A DNA stretch of 64,000 bases, from positions 10,962,042-11,026,041 of the forward strand of contig CM055272.1 of NCBI GenBank assembly GCA_029237695.1, written 5' to 3'. How positions within the stretch are numbered: position 1 is the first letter of the stretch; each line of letters begins with the position of its first letter. This DNA is from Conchocele bisecta (lineage: Eukaryota; Mollusca; Bivalvia; Lucinida; Thyasiridae). A model generated the notes under the pieces. That model was given only the letters and a program-made list of their open reading frames with translations. It was not told the DNA's origin and searched no databases. Positions 36,020 to 46,763 of this stretch are shown in pieces. The position numbers and the translations under genes were made by a program.

Positions 36020-36420
36020 TATGTTTTACCCCGTCCGTCCGTCTGTGCATGCGTCCATCCGTCTGTCCATAAGGCAAATGTGTTCTTAAGTTTTCAATAA
36101 CTCCTTAACTCCTTCACCAATTTCAATAGTATGTGCCCACAATGTCTGTCAAGGGGTGCTGCTTTGTTTCGCACATGACCCATGCCCGGACACACAAGGT
36201 TAAGGTCACTGGGGACTTATGTTCATCTTGTTTGTAGGGCAAATGCGTTTTAAGTTTTTCATATTTTCTCAATTACTCTTTTAACTCCTTCACCAATTTC
36301 AATAATATTTTCCCACAATGTCTGTCAAGGGGTGCTGCTTTGTTTCGGGCATGGGTCATGTGCACCCAAGGTTAAGGTCACTGGGGTCTTATGTTCACTT
36401 TGGTTGAGAAATAAAGAAAA
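36020..36420 (+). repeat. two ~180-bp units after a CCGTCCGTCCGTC run
   Basis: CCCGTCCGTCCGTCTGTGCA (36031-36050) precedes two units containing CAATTTCAATA, CCACAATGTCTGTCAAGGGG, TGCTGCTTTGTTTCG and AAGGTTAAGGTCACTGGGG. This is the plan of the hairpin-ended families, but no 5' hairpin or 3' end is evident. Confidence 0.6.
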
Positions 36421-36456
36421 TAGGAAATATAATAGTAATTGTTTGTACCTATGAAT

Positions 36457-36670
36457 CTGGGGGCCGTTTCACTAAACTTTGTATGACTAAAATGTTCGTA
36501 AGTGCAAAATTTTCTTGTAAACAATTATTGGATTTACATTTACTGAGCAGAGGCTGCATATGCAGCCTATGCTCAATAAATGAAAATACATCAATTGAAA
36601 TTTCCAGACGATCTTAAACTTGGACTTACAAACTTTTTAGTCGTAAGAAGTTTAGTGAAACGGCCCCCTG
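36457..36670. mobile_element. 214-bp foldback MITE, CAGGGGGCCGTTTCACTAAA type
   Basis: The left end is CTGGGGGCCGTTTCACTAAA and the right end GTTTAGTGAAACGGCCCCCTG. The centre has GCATATGC inside GAGGCTGCATATGCAGCCT. The arms remain complementary over much of the element (TTCGTAAGTGC vs GGACTTACAAAC). A truncated relative lies at 9556-9690. Ends resemble hAT-type CAGGG termini; no target duplication is seen. Confidence 0.75.
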
Positions 36671-37047
36671 TATCGTGCATGTAAGAGGTAAATGTCATCG
36701 TCATTGCTGCCGTGGGTGTTGGAGACGTCTCCGGCTGGTTCTATATTTCTACAGTGTACCACCTTTGACCCGGACTTCGTGCTGAGGATACGCCAGTTTG
36801 TGGAAAATCCTGAATATTTTCTTAATATTTGCCTAAATGCTCCTGTGTTTGGACGAATCGGATGTTAAAAAAGAACACGAAAATTCTGGTGTTGCACCTT
36901 TTTTATCAAAGCTTGGCTGACATAAAATGGAGAAATGTGGCTTATGAAATTTGGCTCCCCATCTGCTAGCGCACTCATGCAGCCTGATATAGATCTATAC
37001 TATTAGTTGGAAGCATGTCAAATGTTTCACTGACTGAATGGCAAACA
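36671..37047. other. low-copy, nothing recognised
   Basis: Somewhat GC-richer at 36710-36800, but all frames close within about 20 codons. Confidence 0.4.
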
Positions 37048-37125
37048 GTGCAAACCCTGATAGAATATGGGGATGTGCAGGCTGATCTAGGACTACACTG
37101 GTCGCATGTGCTGTAAGCCCCCATC
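37048..37125. repeat. dispersed repeat GCAAACAGTGCA / ACACTGGTCGCA
   Basis: GGCAAACAGTGCAAACCCTGA, CAGGCTGATCTAGGACTACA and TGGTCGCATG also occur, diverged, at 53467-53545, 55372-55425 and 59748-59835, each with the order (gc)gaaCAGT..GATC..CTGGTCGC..TAAGCCCC. Probably a foldback or SINE-like family. Confidence 0.55.
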
Positions 37126-37267
37126 TATCCTGTCACATTGACATATATGTGTAGAATTGTTAATGACTATTGGCATTCACAATATAATTAATGAAAATAT
37201 AATGAAGCATAGAAAGCCACTGGAGGGTTATGTTATATGATTAAAAAGAAAGAAAACAACATATATT

Positions 37268-37480
37268 AACCCTTAGACTGCTACTCACAACAATTGTCGC
37301 CTGCTGTTGCTTTTATATCTTGCCTTATTTCTCAATAAAAACATGGCTTAACAGCACTTCAGAATCATTTCCAATGGAAATGATTCTGAAGTGCTGTCAA
37401 AGCATGTTGTAAATTATTCTAAAGTGCTGTCAAAGCATGTTTTTGATGATAAAAATGGAAAATAGAAAATAAACAGGGTT
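37268..37480. mobile_element. piggyBac-like MITE, copy with duplicated arm
   Basis: TTAACCCTTAGACTGC opens the element. The palindrome arms TAACAGCACTTCAGAATCAT/ATGATTCTGAAGTGCTGTCA follow, and part of the right arm (TTCTAAAGTGCTGTCAAAGC) is present twice. It closes with AACAGGGTTAA, flush with the next copy. Confidence 0.75.
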
Positions 37481-37640
37481 AACCCTTACAATGCTGTATT
37501 AAATTTTGTCTTCTGCTGTTTAATTTTTAATTTTCATTTGTCACAGCAAAAAAACACGGTTTGGCTGAGCACTGTTTTATTCTGAGAAAAAAGACAAACA
37601 TGAAACAACAGCAGATGACAATTTTGGCACACATTCTAAG
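37479..37640. mobile_element. second piggyBac-like MITE, adjacent, centre deleted
   Basis: TTAACCCTTACAATGCTG starts immediately at the end of the preceding copy. AATTTTGTCTTCTGCTG and GCAGATGACAATTTTGGC are its arms, and it ends CATTCTAAGGC. The central palindrome is missing. Confidence 0.65.
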
Positions 37641-38074
37641 GCAAACAGTGTAGATCCAGATGAGCTCATGACGAGCCGTCTCATCAGGATCTGCACTTTT
37701 TGTAAGCAATTTTCATATTTTTGAGAACAAAAACACCCCCTTTTCAAAAAAGTGACCCTCAGCAAATATACTTGGCGTGTCCAGCATGCAATATTACATG
37801 GGATTTCACTATGATTGATCGCCGAATGCTATAGAGCTAACCCAATCATGTAAGTGCCCTTCATGATGTCCCTGATTATTGTGGCTGATAACTATTCATG
37901 GCGGCTCCCAGGGTGCCTGTGTGGTAACTCCATACTACACAAATCAATAACAACAACCTATACGTGGTCCACGACAAAAACTGGCTTGTTACCGGGAGTT
38001 ACCATACGTACAGCTTGTATCCGTCAATGGGTATAAACTCACCGACACAAAACTGAACCACGCTTTCCGTGCTA
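37641..38074. other. low-copy stretch
   Basis: A GATCCAGATGAGC..GATCTGCACTT patch near 37650-37700 resembles the GCAAACAGTGCA repeat. Otherwise nothing is recognised. Confidence 0.4.
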
Positions 38075-38129
38075 TTTACCCTTATACTGCAAATTATATT
38101 TTGCCATCTTCTGTTTATTTTCCATTTTT

Positions 38130-40684
38130 AGCCAGGTTTTTTGAAAAAAAATCCAGGCTATTGGATTGGCGAAAGCCGGGCGGGGTGGCGCGGGCGGGCG
38201 GGCGGGCGGGCGGTGCGGGCGGGTCGGGCGTGCGGGCGGCGTCCACAATCAATGTTAAGTTTTCGTGTTTGAGTCCATTTCTTTGTTACTGTACCACCTA
38301 GGACCACCAAACTTTCACAGCTTCATAATCAAGGGGCGCCCACCACATATCACTATCCAACATGTTACTTTTTTTTTTAACTTGACCCATTTTTTTCGCG
38401 CAGTCGACTTAGCCATTTTCAACGTTAAGTTTTCGCGTTTACAATGTTAAGTTTTTGTGTTTAAGTCCATTTCTTTGGTACTGTACCACCTAGGACCACC
38501 AAACTTTCACAGCTTCATAATCAAGGGGTGCCCACCACATATCACTATCCAACATGTTACTTTTTTTTTAACTTGACCCATTTTTTCCGCGCAATCGACT
38601 TAGCCATTTTCAATGTTAAGTTTTCGCGTTTTCAATGTTAAGTTTTCGTGTTTAAGTCCATTTCTTTGGTACTGTACCACCTAGGACCACCAAACTTTCA
38701 CGGCTTCATAATCAAGGGGTGCCCACCACATATCACTATGCAACATGTTACTTTTTAGCCAGGTTTTTTGAAAAAAAATCCAGGCTATTGGATTGGTGAA
38801 AGCCGGGCGGGCGGGCGGGCGGGTGGCGGGCGGGGCGGGCGGGCGCGGGCGGCGTCCACAATCAATGTTAAGTTTTCGTGTTTGAGTCTATTTCTTTGTT
38901 ACTGTACCACCTAGGACCACCAAACTTTCACAGCTTCATAATCAAGGGGTGCCCACCACATATCACTATCCAACATGTTACTTTTTTTTTAACTTCACCC
39001 ATTTTTTCCGCGTAGTCGACTTAGCCATTTTCAATGTTAAGTTTTCGCGTTTACAATGTTAAGTTTTCGTGTTTAAGTCCATTTCTTTGTTACTGTACCA
39101 CCTAGGACCACCAAACTTTCACAGCTTCATAACCAAGGGGTGCCTACCACATACAACTATCCAACATGTGACCATTTTTTTACCTTCACCTATTATTTCT
39201 ACGTAATTGACTTAGCCATTTTCAACGTTAACTTTTTAACGTACGTCTGGTTAGAGTTTTGTGGTTAAAACTTTTTCGTTATACTATATCTCTGCAACTG
39301 CTTCGCCCATTACCTTGAAACTTCACATGGGTGTTTATCATCATCCATATTTTCATTCTAACCCCCAACCGTGCGGCCCCTGTGCCCAATGTCAAGGTCA
39401 AATTACTTTGAATTTTTTTGTTAAAGTTTTTTTGTGTACTATATCTCTGCAACTGCTTCACCCAATACCTTGATACTTCACATGGGTGTTTTTCATCATT
39501 GTCGCACCTGCTTGCGGAAAGCGCGATCCTGTGCCCAATGTCAAAGTCAAATTACTTTGAATTTTGTTGTTAAAGTTTTTTCGTGTACTATATCTCTGCA
39601 ACTGCTTCACCCAATACCTTGATACTTCACATGGGTGTTTATCATCATTGTCGCACCTGCTTGCGGAAAGCGCGATATCGTCGGCATTTTGGCATACGTC
39701 CATCCGTTCGTCCGTGTGTCCGGTTAAAGTTTTTTGGTTAAAGCTTTTCCATCTACTATATCTATTTTTTTAGTGTCCATGCCTCGCCCCAAGGCGCGAC
39801 ATGCAGGCCACGGCCACCTAGTCTACAAAAATTGGGTATAATTATGTTATCCAAGTGTCTATGCTTGGAAAAAACCTGGCCTTCGTGGCTTTGCCTCGTT
39901 TCTTGTTTTTTAACTTGACCCATTTTTTCCGCGCAATCGACTTATCCATTTTCAATGTTAAGTTTTCGCGTTTACAATGTTAAGTTTTCGTGTTTAAGTC
40001 CATTTCTTTGGTACTGTACCACCTAGGACCACCAAACTTTCACAGCTTCATAACCAAGGGGTGCTTACCACATACAACTATCCAACATGTGACCATTTTT
40101 TTACCTTCACCTATTATTTCTACCTAATTGACTTAGCCATTTTCAACGTTAACTTTTTAACGTACGTCTGGTTAAATTGTTTGTTTAAAACTTTTTTGTT
40201 ATACTATATCTCTCCAACTGCTTCGCCCATTACCTTGAAACTTCACATGGGTGTTTATCATCGTCCATATTTTCACTCTAACCCCCAACCGTGCGACCCC
40301 TGTGCGCAATGTCAAGGTCAAATTACTTTGAATTTATTTGTTAAAGTTTTTTCGAGTACTATATCTCTGCAACTGCTTCACCCATTACCTTGATACTTCA
40401 CATGGGTGTTTATCATCATTGTCGCACCCGCTTGCGGAAAGCGCGATATCGTCGACATTTTGGCATACGTCCGTCCGTCCGTCCGTACGTCCGTGTGTCC
40501 GGTTAAAGTTTTTTCGTTAAAGTTTTTCCATCTACTATATCTATTTTTTTAGTGTCCATGCCTCACCCCAAGGCGCGACATGCAGGTCACCGCCATCTAG
40601 TCTACAAAAAGTGGGTATAATTATGTTATCCAAGTGTCCATGCTTGGAAAAAACCTGGCCTTCGTGGCTTTGCCTCGTTTCTTG
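38130..40684 (+). mobile_element. family F6 element (outer), interrupted by inner copy
   Basis: The 5' end AGCCAGGTTTTTTG-AAAAAAAATCCAGGCT is a hairpin following TTTTT. A GGCGGGCGGGCG run and ~190-bp units with GTACTGTACCACCTAGGACC come next. After the inner element (38757-39905) the units resume (TTTTTAACTTGACCC) and change to CTATATCTCTGCAACTGCTT units with AATGTCAAGGTCAAATTACT. The 3' end carries GGAAAAAACCTGGCC, the inverse of the 5' arm, and stops at CGTTTCTTG. Subterminal inverted arms, central tandem units and T/TT target fit Helentron-associated HINEs by structure. Confidence 0.7.
38757..39905 (+). mobile_element. family F6 element (inner copy), 1149 bp
   Basis: Identical plan to its host: AGCCAGGTTTTTTG start after T5 (38752-38756), GGGCGGGCGGGC, 190-bp units, then CTATATCTCTGCAACTGCTT units (about 39281, 39440 and 39589). 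The 3' arm is GGAAAAAACCTGGCC, with CGTTTCTTG ending at 39905. The flanks ACATGTTACTTTTT and TTTTTTAACTTGACCC rejoin to the host unit, so the target was its T-run. Confidence 0.75.
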
Positions 40685-40834
40685 TTCTTGTCAAAACCAT
40701 GCTTTGCCAGCACTTAAGAATAATTTCCAATGGAAATTATTCTAAAGTGCTGTCAAACCATGTTTTTATTGAGAAAGAAGACAAAATATAAAACAGCAGA
40801 CGTCAATTTTCATTCCCAGAGTTCTAAGGTTTAA

Positions 40835-41318
40835 CAAGCTGTTGTAGTATTTTCCATGGTCAATCTCATCCGACTGGTTACTTCTAAGGGTCACACAAGC
40901 AAGCCACATTTTCCATAAAACTTTCTAACTCCAATTTATCATGAAGGAAATAGATATTATTTCACTTAATTGCGTGAGAAAATTAGCTTTACTTCATATA
41001 TATTTCCAGGTTAGTGTCTTGTGGATTCAGTGAGTACCGAACTGGCAATATTTGATAGATGATAGACTAGTTTTACAGAGTTAGCAATCTATATATGAAT
41101 TTGTTGCTAAGCCTATGAAGTCTATGGATAAAATACTTTTTTATTGAAAAGATCCGATTATTTTTTTTCTCCATTTTTTTGGCCAAAAACCCAATTGAAA
41201 TCAGAAGTAGCAAGTATCAAAAAGCAATACAAAATTATGGTACCTTTGTCATGCTGCAGAAAACAATAAACAGACCACAAATATAGCATATTTTTCTTAT
41301 TTTCTGTGAAAACACATC
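40835..41318. other. non-genic, AT-rich
   Basis: No recognised feature. It may belong with the following hairpin, since a TATCTGGAGCCCTG end lies at 41508-41521. Confidence 0.4.
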
Positions 41319-41376
41319 TTGGTATTTCATTAGAATTGTCTCTAAGGAGACAATTTTAATGAAATGCCAAGACATG
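41319..41376. repeat. hairpin with TCTTGGTATTTCATT arms
   Basis: TCTTGGTATTTCATTAGAAT and ATTTTAATGAAATGCCAAGA pair with few mismatches around GTCTCTAAGGAGAC, itself a stem. It has the layout of the piggyBac-like MITE centre but different sequence. The TATCTGGAGCCCTG terminus about 145 bp downstream is shared with the 300-bp repeats at 8627 and 9159. Confidence 0.65.
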
Positions 41377-41522
41377 TTTTCATTTCGAAGCAAACTATTC
41401 AATAATTGCTTTGTAAACAATAGTGTGATTTCATTTTACCCAATTACAATTTTGAAATACCCAATTGCTTCAGAAATGATGGAGTGACAATACTCAATTA
41501 CTAATTCCTTATCTGGAGCCCT

Positions 41523-41797
41523 GGTACGTTAGGCCATTTGTAGATCTTCTGCATCTTGCACATTCACACCATGGCAATGACATGTCATTGGTTTGCAGAG
41601 GACAGTTAAAGGCTACTTTTGGACTTATCCACTTTGAAAATCCCATTCACTACATCACCGCCTAGTTAAAGTTGCCATAATGTCAACTTCTGAACATTTA
41701 TTGCCAATCTAAACTCGAAATCAAGCAGTTTGATTCACTAAGCTTAAGCTGTAGCACAGCTCAGGCTCAGCCAGTCAATCTGCTTGATCTAAATCAC
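41523..41797. other. low-copy, nothing recognised
   Basis: No motif or frame supported. Confidence 0.4.
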
Positions 41798-41953
41798 ATT
41801 ATTCAAGTAATTTGATATAAAACAATGACAAATGTTGGCAAGATTAGCACAGACGGTGGTGTAGTGAACTACTTCATTATTCAAGTAATTTGATATAAAA
41901 CAATGACAAATGTTGGCAAGATTAGCACAGACGGTGGTGTAGTGAACTACTTC
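41798..41953. repeat. 78-bp perfect tandem duplication
   Basis: The block beginning TTATTCAAGTAATTTGATAT and ending GGTGTAGTGAACTACTTC occurs twice in succession without a difference. Confidence 0.95.
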
Positions 41954-41962
41954 TACAACTTG

Positions 41963-42122
41963 TTTTTAGCTCGACTATTCGAAGAATAAGTAGAGCTTAT
42001 GTTGTCACTCCGGCGTCGGCGTCGGCGTCGGCGTCACCGTCACGCCTTTGTTAAGGTTTTTAGTCAAGCTTGTATATGGAATACTACTGGCCCTACACCC
42101 ACCATACTTGGACAACTTCTCA
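41963..42122 (+). mobile_element. family F3 5' end with first tandem unit
   Basis: TTTTTAGCTCGACTATTCG followed by AAGAATAAGTAGAGCTTATG forms an imperfect hairpin. GGCGTCGGCGTCGGCGTC comes next, then TTGTTAAGGTTTTTAGTCAA and CATACTTGGACAACTTC, the unit found at 45510-46050 and 54600-54960. It breaks off where the 42123 element begins. Family 3' ends with the inverse arm AGTCGAGCT are at 46583 and 55094. Confidence 0.65.
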
Positions 42123-42657
42123 ACGAAAGAATCTCACACAGAATCGAAGGCCGTCCGGCGTGGATTATCGGTCATATTTGACCAATAACTGATCGACAGC
42201 CCAAACTAAAGTGGTGCACCATGACCATATACATTAGCAACTCCAACCATACAAAGTTCGTCCAATTGTGATCATTCACCGATCTAAAAAACACCTTTTT
42301 TCCACTTTCATTCATGATTCACGTACTATCAGATTATGTCTTCCGCAATCCCGAAATAGGTTGAATGACGTCATACAGTTTAGATTTAGCCAATCAGAGA
42401 TGTTCTTTACATAGACGCTTCCGGTTGTATTATGGAACATGGTGCATTGACCCAGTTCCAGATAATGAACGAAATAAGACAAAAAAGTGTTTTTTAGATC
42501 GGCGAACGATCACAATTGGACGAACTTTGTATGGTTGGAGTCTCTAATGTATATGATCATGGTGTACGACTTTAGTTTGAGCTGGCGATCAGCTAACGGC
42601 CAAATATGACCGATAATCCAGCCGGACGGCCTCCGATTCTGTGTGAGATTCTTTCGT
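42123..42657. mobile_element. 535-bp element with ~185-bp inverted ends
   Basis: Begins ACGAAAGAATCTCACACAG and ends with the inverse. The arms stay complementary for about 185 bp (GATTATCGGTCATATTTGAC, TACAAAGTTCGTCCAATTGT and GATCTAAAAAACAC on the left), with a unique centre of about 165 bp. Non-coding. Inserted in the F3 unit. Superfamily not assigned. Confidence 0.75.
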
Positions 42658-42890
42658 ACACGCAACTTTTGCTTTGGATGGGGTAATCAAAATGCGAATA
42701 ACTCAATAAATACTTGAAACAGCGATTTGAAGTGAGTATATTCACACACCTAATACCTTTATCGATTGCCAGAGACATATTTCATACATTTAATCGATGT
42801 TTATTGTGTTTGTGCGAGCCGGAAAAAGGAGGGCTCTTTCTATAATAGCGCTATTTATGCTCACCTTGAATTAACGTTATGTACTGTACG

Positions 42891-42960
42891 AGACCAAGTG
42901 GGTGGGGTAATGGGATTTTTTTTAATAGGCATTTTTTTGGTGTCATAGGTTCGAGTCTTC
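42891..42960 (+). other. weak tRNA-like A-box/B-box pair
   Basis: AGACCAAGTGG (A-box-like) at 42891-42901 and GGTTCGAGTC (B-box-like) at 42948-42957 are at type-II tRNA distance, but no cloverleaf forms. It directly precedes the detached macrosatellite copy, so it could be a SINE head or chance. Confidence 0.2.
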
Positions 42961-42961
42961 C

Positions 42962-45497
42962 ACCTGTGGCATTATGTGGACCTGTGCAGATATATGTAGA
43001 TAAATATAGGACTATTAAAAAAAAAATCTGGTCTCCAATAGCAAGCATTATTATTTTTAAACTTTTTTTTTTCATTTTTTTTCTTCATTTTTTTTTTCAA
43101 ATTATTTTTCAATTTTTTATCTAGTAGCATAAGGTCGTAAGTGCTATATACAGACTATTCACATGTGCATGTGCTAGCATGTGCAACTGACCACTGACCA
43201 CTTACAGGTAATTTATACAGGTAAATGATTATATTACATTTCCGTAAACTGTGTTGAAAATATTGTGGCATTATGTGGACCTGTGCAGATATATGTAGAT
43301 AAATATAGGGACTATTAAAACAAATTCTGGGCTCCTGTAGCAAGCATTATTATTTTTAATTTTTAAAATTTTTAAACTTTTTTTTCCATTTTTTTTTTCA
43401 TTTTTTTCTTTTTCAAATTTCAATTTTTGTCTAGTAGCATAAGGTCGTAAGTGCTATATACAGACTATTATCATATAATAAAACAATTATTGACTAGTGA
43501 GCCATAGAATATAATCTGATATTCTATGGTTCACTAGTCAATAATTGTATAATATGTTCGGGCCAGTGAAAATTGCTTTCGGGCCCAGGCTCGAGGTCAA
43601 GGCGGGACAAGGCGAGGCATCTGATTCCGCGGAATTCTTGTTTTACTTACTCCCTTTGTTGTTTCATGCTCTGATTTTGTATCCAGAGCATAACTCGAAC
43701 ACCCTTTGGAATATTTTTATGCCCCACCACGATAGTTGAGGGGGCATTTAGTGTTACCCTTGTCCGTCCGTCCGTCCGTCCGTCCGTCCGTCCGTCCGTC
43801 CGTCCGTCCGTCCGTCCGTCCGTCCGTCCGTCCGTCCGTCCGTCCGTCCGTCTGTCCGTCCGCACACACGAATGGGTACTTGTTGTAAGCGTACGGGGAT
43901 CTTATTGGGTATGGTTAGGATAGTGTTGGGTACTCTTGTTGGGTATTTTTATACAGTAAAAACCCAACAAGTATTCATTCGTAGGAACGTGTGTCCCGTC
44001 CTCCCGTCCGTCCGTCCGTCCGTCCGTCCATCACAAAACTTTAACACTCGGGTAAATGTCTCATAATTTCTTCATCCTTCGACCGATCTGCTTCATATTT
44101 CATATACGCATTGCTCTAATGGTCCTCTACCGCCCTGTGCCAAATCCACGTTCGTTCTGCCCCCGTCAAGCCCAGGGTCAAGGTCACATACTTAGTGCTT
44201 CAAAAACATTAACGCTTGGGTAAATATCTTATACTTTCTGTTTTCTTTCATGGATCATCTTCATATTTCATATACGCATTGCTCTAATGGTCCTCTACCG
44301 CCCTGTGCCAAATCCACGTTCGTCCTGCCCCACCAATCCCAGGGTCAAGGTCACATACTTGGTGCTTCAAAAACTTTAACGCTCAGGTAAATCTTATAAT
44401 TTTTATTTCCATTCACGGATCAACTTCATATACGCGTTGCTCTAATGGTCGTCTACCGCCCTGTGCCAAATCCACGTTCGTCCTGCCCCGCCAAGCCCAG
44501 GGTCAAGGTCACATTACTTAGTGCTTCAAAAACTTTAACGCTCGGGTAAATATCTTATAATTTCTGTTTTCTTCATGGATCATCTTCATATTTCATATAC
44601 GCATTGCTCTAATGGTCCTCTACCGCCCTGTGCCAAATCCACGTTCGTCCTGCCCCCGCCAATCCCAGGGTCAAGGTCACATACTTGGTGCTTCAAAAAC
44701 ATTTAATGCTCAGGTAAATATCTTATAATTTTTCTTTCCATTCACGGATCAACTTCATATTTCATATATGCGTTGTTCTAATGGTCCTCTACCGCCCTGT
44801 GCCAAATCCACGTTCGTCCCGCCCCCGCCAAGCCCAGGGTTAACATCATATACTTAGTGCTTCAAAAAACTTTAACGCTCGGGTAAATATCTTATAATTT
44901 CTGTTTTCTTTCACGGATCAGCTTCATATTTCATATATGCATTGCTCTAATGGTCCTCTACCGCCCTGTGCCAAATCCACGTTTGTCCTGCCGCCGAAGC
45001 CCAGGGTCAAGGTCACATACTTGGTGCTTCAAAAACTTTAACGCTCAGGTAAAAGAAAATTTTGACTTGCAATTTTGGCCTCATTTATTATCAAAGCGAT
45101 ATGTGGGACATCTGTGTTCTATGAACACATTTTCTAGTTTATTAAACTTCACACATGCATAGAAGACGACCCAAAGGTGTGTCGCACGTAAGAATGACAA
45201 CTCTTGCGTCGTTAATTTCTTAGTTATCTCCCTTTGTTGTTTCGTGCACTGATTTCGTGTCTGGAGCATAACTCGAACACCCTTTGGAATATTTTCATGA
45301 AACTTCACACATGCATAGACCACGACCCTAAAGGTGTGAATGACAACTCTTGCATCACTAATTCTTTAGTTATCTCCCTTTGTTTTTCCGTCACTGATTT
45401 TGTCTCCGGAGCATAACTCGAACACCCTTTTTTCAAACTACTTGTGTATCTGGGGAGGGGGATACACATGCGCTTGTCGACAAGCGTCCATTTCTAG
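42962..45497 (+). repeat. detached copy of the 2.7-kb unit, with intact F2-type 5' end
   Basis: T-rich modules (42962-43440), the 64-nt hairpin (43484-43547), CGGGACAAGG, six ~165-bp sub-repeats (44100-45050) and the F1 tail with CTAG at 45494-45497 are in array order. Unlike array units it contains about 345 extra bp at 43729-44090: a GCCCC/GGGGC hairpin, two GTCC runs and an inverted repeat. Each array unit instead joins AACTCGAACAC directly to GCATATACGC, so this copy seems closer to the ancestral arrangement. Confidence 0.88.
43729..44035 (+). mobile_element. F2-type 5' hairpin, GTCC runs and inverted repeat
   Basis: ATGCCCC-ACCACGATAGTTGAG-GGGGCAT (43729-43757) forms a hairpin. (GTCC)n spans about 43762-43862 and again 44000-44030. 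Between them GAATGGGTACTTGTTG and CAACAAGTATTCATTC form an imperfect inverted repeat. The same order (hairpin, GTCC run, inverted GGGTACTTATGTG/CACATAAGTATCC, second CGTCCGTG run) occurs in family F7 at 60796-61096. Confidence 0.75.
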
Positions 45498-46452
45498 TTC
45501 TCTTTGGTTAAGGTTTTTAGTCAAGCTTGTAGATGGAATACTCATGGCCCTACACCAACCATACTTGCACAACTTCATCTCCTAGTGATGTACATCAACA
45601 ACCCCTGACCTTGACCTACATTTAACCTTAAATTACTTACTTAATTCCCCTTGGTTAAGGTTTTTACTCAACCTTGGTTAAGCTTTTTTAGTCAAGCTTG
45701 TTGATGGAATACTATTGTGCATACAGACACCATACTTGGATAACTTTTTCTCATAGAGATGTACATCAATAACCCCTGACCTTTATTTTACCTTCACCTA
45801 CATTTAACCTTGAATTACTTGCTCAATGTTTATAGTCAAGCTTGTATATGGAATACTTCTGGGCCTACATCAACCATACTCATACTTGGACAACTTCATC
45901 TCCTAGTGATGTACATCAATAATCCCTGACCTATATTTGACCTTGACCTACTTTTATCCTTGGATTACTTAGTTATCTCCCCTTGGTTACGGTTTTTACT
46001 CAAGCTTGTATATGGAATACTCCTGGGCCTACAGCAACCATACTTGGAAAACCACGCACCTACGTCCAAGGTCAAGGTCACTGTTGAAGGTCAAAAGGTC
46101 AAACCTATTGAAATTCACTTCCGCTCTATATCTTCTACACCGATGCATGGATTATCAAATGCCTTGGCAAAAATGTTTCTCAGGATGAGAAGGTGTGTCT
46201 CGATCAATAACCACGCACCTACGTCCAAGGTCAAGGTCATAGTTGAAGGTCAAAGGTCAAACTATTGAAATTCCCTTCCGCTCTATATCTTCTACACCGA
46301 TGCATGGATTATCACACTATGCCCAGGGTCAAGGTCACAGACTTGATGCGTTTGAAACCTTAACGCTCGGCTAAATGGCTTATAATAAAAAATGCCTCGT
46401 TTTCTTTGGCTGCCAATGGGGGTATTCGTGTGCCGACAGGCCACATTTCTAG
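45498..46452 (+). repeat. F3-type ~160-bp units followed by an F2 3' end
   Basis: GGTTAAGGTTTTTAGTCAAG, TGGAATACTC, ACCATACTTGGACAACTTCA and CTCCTAGTGATGTACATCAA repeat at about 160-165 bp. Two units have GTCCAAGGTCAAGGTCACT instead (46060-46275). The end, CAATGGGGGTATTCGTGTGC then CGACAGGCCACATTTCTAG (CTAG at 46449-46452), matches the F2 end at 55144-55147. Confidence 0.75.
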
Positions 46453-46583
46453 TTTCCCTTGGTTAATGTTTTTAGTCAACCTTGGTTAAGGTTTTTATGC
46501 AGGCCGCAGCCACCTTCTTTGTCAAGCTATGTGTACATCGACAACCCTCGTAGTCGAGCTATGCTGTTCTCCTACAGCTCTTG
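46453..46583 (+). mobile_element. family F3 3' end
   Basis: TTATGCAGGCCGC.GCCACCT, GTACATCGACAACCCTCGTA and GTCGAGCT (inverse of the F3 5' arm), then CTCCTACAGCTCTTG ending at 46583 and followed by TT. The same sequence is at 54990-55094. A GAGCT/AGCTC stem sits just inside the end. Confidence 0.65.
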
Positions 46584-46659
46584 TTGTTTCATTGAGTTCA
46601 TACTAGGTATACTAGACAACTCAGGGATTCCGCTGGCGATCGCCACTTTCGCAATTGGC

Positions 46660-46763
46660 GATAAAAATAAACAATTGGCGATATAAAATTACAATTTTCG
46701 AAAATAATTTTTTTTTTTTCCCCGAAAATTGTAATTTTTTATCGCCAATTGTTTATTTTTATC
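46660..46763. repeat. ~42-bp stem foldback with ATTGGCGAT words
   Basis: GATAAAAATAAACAATTGGC on the left and GCCAATTGTTTATTTTTATC on the right, with TACAATTTTCG/CGAAAATTGTA nearest the loop. AAGTGGCGATTTTT at 46795 and GGCGATCGCCACTTT at 46634 suggest a larger inverted element of about 170 bp. Confidence 0.75.

Larger units (their letters stand above)
38075..40834. mobile_element. piggyBac-like MITE split by two nested insertions
   Basis: The left part, TTTACCCTTATACTGC to TTTATTTTCCATTTTT, is at 38075-38129. The right part, TTCTTGTCAAAACCATGC through the TTTCCAATGGAAA palindrome to TTCTAAGGTTTAA, is at 40685-40834. Joined, they give the ordinary MITE order seen at 60077-60280. TTAA flanks the right end; the left flank is TTTA. 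The intervening 38130-40684 is an F6 element that itself contains another. Confidence 0.8.

Noticed and set aside
36700..36800. GC-richer patch as a host exon
   Set aside because: All frames close within about 20 codons and no splice signals frame it.
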